A stretch of DNA of 9,299 nt from RGIG1959 sp045637645 (GTDB taxonomy: Bacteria > Bacillota > Clostridia > Oscillospirales > Acutalibacteraceae), in NCBI GenBank assembly GCA_045637645.1, contig JAZTZV010000078.1:1-9299 (forward strand), read 5' to 3'. The notes under the pieces were generated by a model. It did not search any database, had not been told where the DNA came from, and saw only the letters and a program-made list of their open reading frames with translations. The position numbers and the translations under genes were made by a program. Positions 7,219 to 9,299 of this stretch are shown in pieces. Positions within the stretch are counted from its first letter, which is position 1, and every line of letters begins with the position of its first letter.

Positions 7219-7247
7219 TTGTTTTAGCACTCGGTTTATGATATAGT
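7219..7247 (+). promoter_or_regulatory. Promoter of the 155-residue protein and AraC regulator unit
   Basis: TTGTTT (7219-7224), a 17-base spacer and TATAGT (7242-7247) form a sigma-A-like promoter; TGA just before the -10 adds an extended -10 element. Transcription would start near 7254, about 35 bases before the ATG at 7289. It faces away from the flavin reductase-like promoter, with 51 bases between the two -35 boxes. Confidence 0.6.
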
Positions 7248-7288
7248 ATAAATAAGATGAACAATATTCAGAAAGGACGGTCAATCGA

Positions 7289-7756
7289 ATGGACGAAACC
7301 AAAGTCGAGCAAGAGTTCCAACAGTTGCTCGATACGTTTTTCTCCCCCGATAAATTCAGCAATCAACATAATTTTCAGAATACCGACACCCACAACTTAG
7401 AACTTGCCATCCGATTTATCAACGAACACGGAGACTTTATCAAACAAAACAGACGCTATTTAGAATTTAATGGTATGCTGGTTTTGCTTCATCCTTGCTC
7501 TTTTCCGCTTTATTATGAATTGCTTGGTAAAATGCTGGAACTGGCAAAATCAACCAATGATATGTCGGCTTTGACCGAAATATGCAAATGCTTGGAGCTT
7601 GTGTATGCCCCCGCAAACGTATCTATTCTAAAAAATGCCGTTTCCACCTTATTAGACTGTCGAGCCTATCAACATGCGGCGGAATTATGCGAACGTTTAG
7701 AAGAGGCCAAGCGTTTCCGCGATACGTATAAACCGCAAGAAAACAGTATTTTATAA
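7289..7756 (+). CDS. Hypothetical 155-residue helical protein, TPR-like C-terminal half
   Basis: I do not recognise this protein. It has no signal peptide or membrane segment, so it is probably cytoplasmic. The sequence reads as mostly alpha-helical. An acidic N-terminus (MDETKVEQEFQQLLDTFF) is followed by a polar, Asn/His/Gln-rich loop at about 22-35. A run of amphipathic helices comes next, and about 104-145 (NVSILKNAVSTLLDC, then YQHAAELCERLEEAKRF) has the spacing of helix pairs in tetratricopeptide-type repeats. Five cysteines (70, 99, 101, 124, 134) show no clear metal-binding pattern. The start has an AAAGGA ribosome-binding site 11 bases upstream, and the promoter at 7219-7247 fits it. 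It ends 18 bases before the AraC-type regulator on the same strand with no terminator between, so they are probably co-transcribed and may interact. That link is inferred from layout only. Confidence 0.75.
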   Translation: MDETKVEQEFQQLLDTFFSPDKFSNQHNFQNTDTHNLELAIRFINEHGDFIKQNRRYLEFNGMLVLLHPCSFPLYYELLGKMLELAKSTNDMSALTEICKCLELVYAPANVSILKNAVSTLLDCRAYQHAAELCERLEEAKRFRDTYKPQENSIL

Positions 7757-7774
7757 GCAATCGGAAGTGAATAT

Positions 7775-9299
7775 ATGAAACATGCCACCATTGGCAAAAC
7801 CTATAACCAAAATAAAATCGCTCCCATCGAGTGTGTTAAACGAGACACTTTACAAACGGTCGACATACAATATGACTGTTTTTTATTGGTTCTGCTTCTC
7901 AAGGGCAGTTTAAAATTCACAGTAGGTACCCAAACCTATACAGCATCCGCCCCTAGCTTTGTTTGTTTTTCGGAACAAGAAAATCCGATTTTCACAAAGC
8001 CGAAACACGCTCTGTGTTCAACGGTGTATTTCCACCCGCAATTTCTCAATTGCAATATGAATTTTGATCTCCTTCGCAATATTCATTATGAAGATATCGC
8101 CGCTAACCACGATTTGTTTTTGCTTAAACCATTTGTGGACGGACCAAGTATTATCCCGATTAGCGAAACCTCGTTGGATGCTGTTGAAGCCGCTTTCGAA
8201 GGTCTATGCACAGAATTGGATGAACAACGCGATTGGTATTGGTCTTGCCGAAGTCGTTCTTATTTCATGGAGTTAATGATTGCACTTGAGCGTATGTACG
8301 GCAGAATGAGTTACGGTGAAGCGACGCAAGCACCGAATGTGTCGGTGGACGTTCAAGACAAACGTCTTAAAGCGGCTGTTCTTTTCATTGAATCACATTA
8401 CAACACGCCATTGACACTTGCCGACGTCACACAAGAGATCGGCGTGAACCGTGCTACGTTGCTAAAGTTGTTCAAGCAAGAATGCGGCATGACCTTTGCG
8501 GAATATGTCAAAGCATACCGTTTGAGAGTGGCACAAAAGCATTTGTTGTTCACGGAACTCCCCATCAAAGAAATCGCCTTGCGATGCGGTTTTAAAACCG
8601 TGCCGCATTTCAGCCGATGCATCAAAGACGAAACAGGCATGACACCTGCACAATATCGCAAAAACGAAGTGATGCGCCGAAAAGAGGCATTACAGCAAGA
8701 GACTCTACCCGTTGTGGATGTAGTGCTGGATGAGGTCACCGGAAACCACATGTATTACACCGCCCGTGAGCATTTCACACAGATTGTCAAAATCGGTTTT
8801 TGGTTCGATCAAGGTGATTTACAAGCACTCAGCACCCAAAAACGTTGGTCATTTTTTGATGTGATCGATCCGGAGAATTGTGTAGCGGAATTGGAAAAGG
8901 AATACACCCGCAACGTTGATTGCTTGCGCAAACACGCCGAAAAAGGATTCCCGATTCGTATATGGCGCACTTGTGCAACCGCACATCACGTATGTATTTT
9001 CGCATATTTGTGTGACGTGTTGCAGACCTACAACTGCCCGATTGAAGTAATCGACCATCCGAACACAGAACTCAAGTGTTGGGGGTTACTAGGCGAATGC
9101 GAGAAATTTGAAGATTTTCTTCCCCTTGCAAAACCTCTTGATAAAACCGAGATGGCTCACCACGCCGCCTTGTGGCATCGGATACACGAAGAAAACACCA
9201 TGCTTCGCGTGCTTGAAAACGGTGAGATTTGTTCCGTGGATGAAACATATTTTGACGAGCAACTATTACCGTTTCTGCCATCTGCCAACGACAACATCG
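7775..9299 (+). CDS. AraC-family regulator with C-terminal DUF1835/DUF3658-like extension (3' end beyond window)
   Basis: An open frame runs from ATG 7775, with the ribosome-binding site GGAAGTGA at 7763-7770, to the window edge without a stop: 508 residues, incomplete. It is absent from simple long-ORF lists because it has no stop in view. Residues 1-180 have the look of a cupin-type sensor domain (LLVLLLKGSLKFTVG, then the FVCFSEQENPIF and STVYFHPQF segments). Residues 196-297 are an AraC-type DNA-binding domain with two helix-turn-helix units, LADVTQEIGVNRATLLKLFK (215-234) and IKEIALRCGFKTVPHFSRC (264-282), followed by GMTPAQYRK. Most AraC proteins end here. This one continues for over 200 residues resembling DUF1835 (about 330-440; IRIWRTCATAHHVCIFAYLC) and DUF3658 (from about 456; ALWHRIHEENTMLRVLENG, then YFDEQLL). 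The AraC call is secure; the extension's assignment is from memory of the family pattern. It probably controls its own operon and perhaps the divergent flavin reductase-like gene. Confidence 0.85.
   Translation, partial: MKHATIGKTYNQNKIAPIECVKRDTLQTVDIQYDCFLLVLLLKGSLKFTVGTQTYTASAPSFVCFSEQENPIFTKPKHALCSTVYFHPQFLNCNMNFDLLRNIHYEDIAANHDLFLLKPFVDGPSIIPISETSLDAVEAAFEGLCTELDEQRDWYWSCRSRSYFMELMIALERMYGRMSYGEATQAPNVSVDVQDKRLKAAVLFIESHYNTPLTLADVTQEIGVNRATLLKLFKQECGMTFAEYVKAYRLRVAQKHLLFTELPIKEIALRCGFKTVPHFSRCIKDETGMTPAQYRKNEVMRRKEALQQETLPVVDVVLDEVTGNHMYYTAREHFTQIVKIGFWFDQGDLQALSTQKRWSFFDVIDPENCVAELEKEYTRNVDCLRKHAEKGFPIRIWRTCATAHHVCIFAYLCDVLQTYNCPIEVIDHPNTELKCWGLLGECEKFEDFLPLAKPLDKTEMAHHAALWHRIHEENTMLRVLENGEICSVDETYFDEQLLPFLPSANDNI

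Noticed and set aside
8064..8276. 70-codon plus-strand frame inside the AraC-type gene
   Set aside because: It is out of frame with the longer continuous AraC reading frame, which carries the domain motifs.

Overview
The window looks like chromosomal DNA from a Gram-positive member of the Clostridia, possibly a gut or rumen Ruminococcaceae/Oscillospirales-type bacterium. The reasons are strong AGGAGG ribosome-binding sites, sigma-A promoters with extended -10 elements, a YnzC-like DUF896 protein, and secreted proteins that end in type I dockerins. No rRNA, tRNA, CRISPR array, transposase or phage gene is visible.

Layout. At the left edge (1-86) there is no gene, but a near-consensus sigma-A promoter fires leftward out of the window. 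A small DUF896 gene (87-299, minus, GTG start) follows, and a divergent promoter region (300-532) separates it from two large genes in tandem on the plus strand. These are paralogues (533-3385 and 3528-6533). Each encodes a signal peptide, an N-terminal beta-type domain, a CotH-type atypical protein kinase domain, a beta-rich region, an Ig-like domain, an FN3-like domain and a C-terminal type I dockerin. Each has its own promoter and terminator, so they appear to be separate transcription units. A 23-bp hairpin terminator lies between them and a second hairpin ends the second gene. That second hairpin is shared with the convergent flavin reductase-like gene (6604-7107, minus).

Across a 181-bp divergent intergenic region with two well-formed promoters facing away from each other lies a two-gene plus-strand unit. 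It holds an unrecognised 155-residue helical protein (7289-7756) and, 18 bases later, an AraC-family regulator (7775 to the window end, incomplete). In that regulator the DNA-binding domain is central, and it is followed by about 200 further residues resembling the DUF1835/DUF3658 pair.

How the parts may work together. The tandem kinases are probably exported and held on a cohesin-bearing scaffold or surface protein, where they would phosphorylate extracellular or surface proteins; no substrate such as a CotG-like Ser/Lys-rich protein is present here. The AraC fusion protein may control its own operon and the divergent flavin reductase. Both ideas are inferences from layout and domains. The most unusual items are the paired dockerin-tagged CotH kinases and the AraC-DUF1835/DUF3658 fusion.
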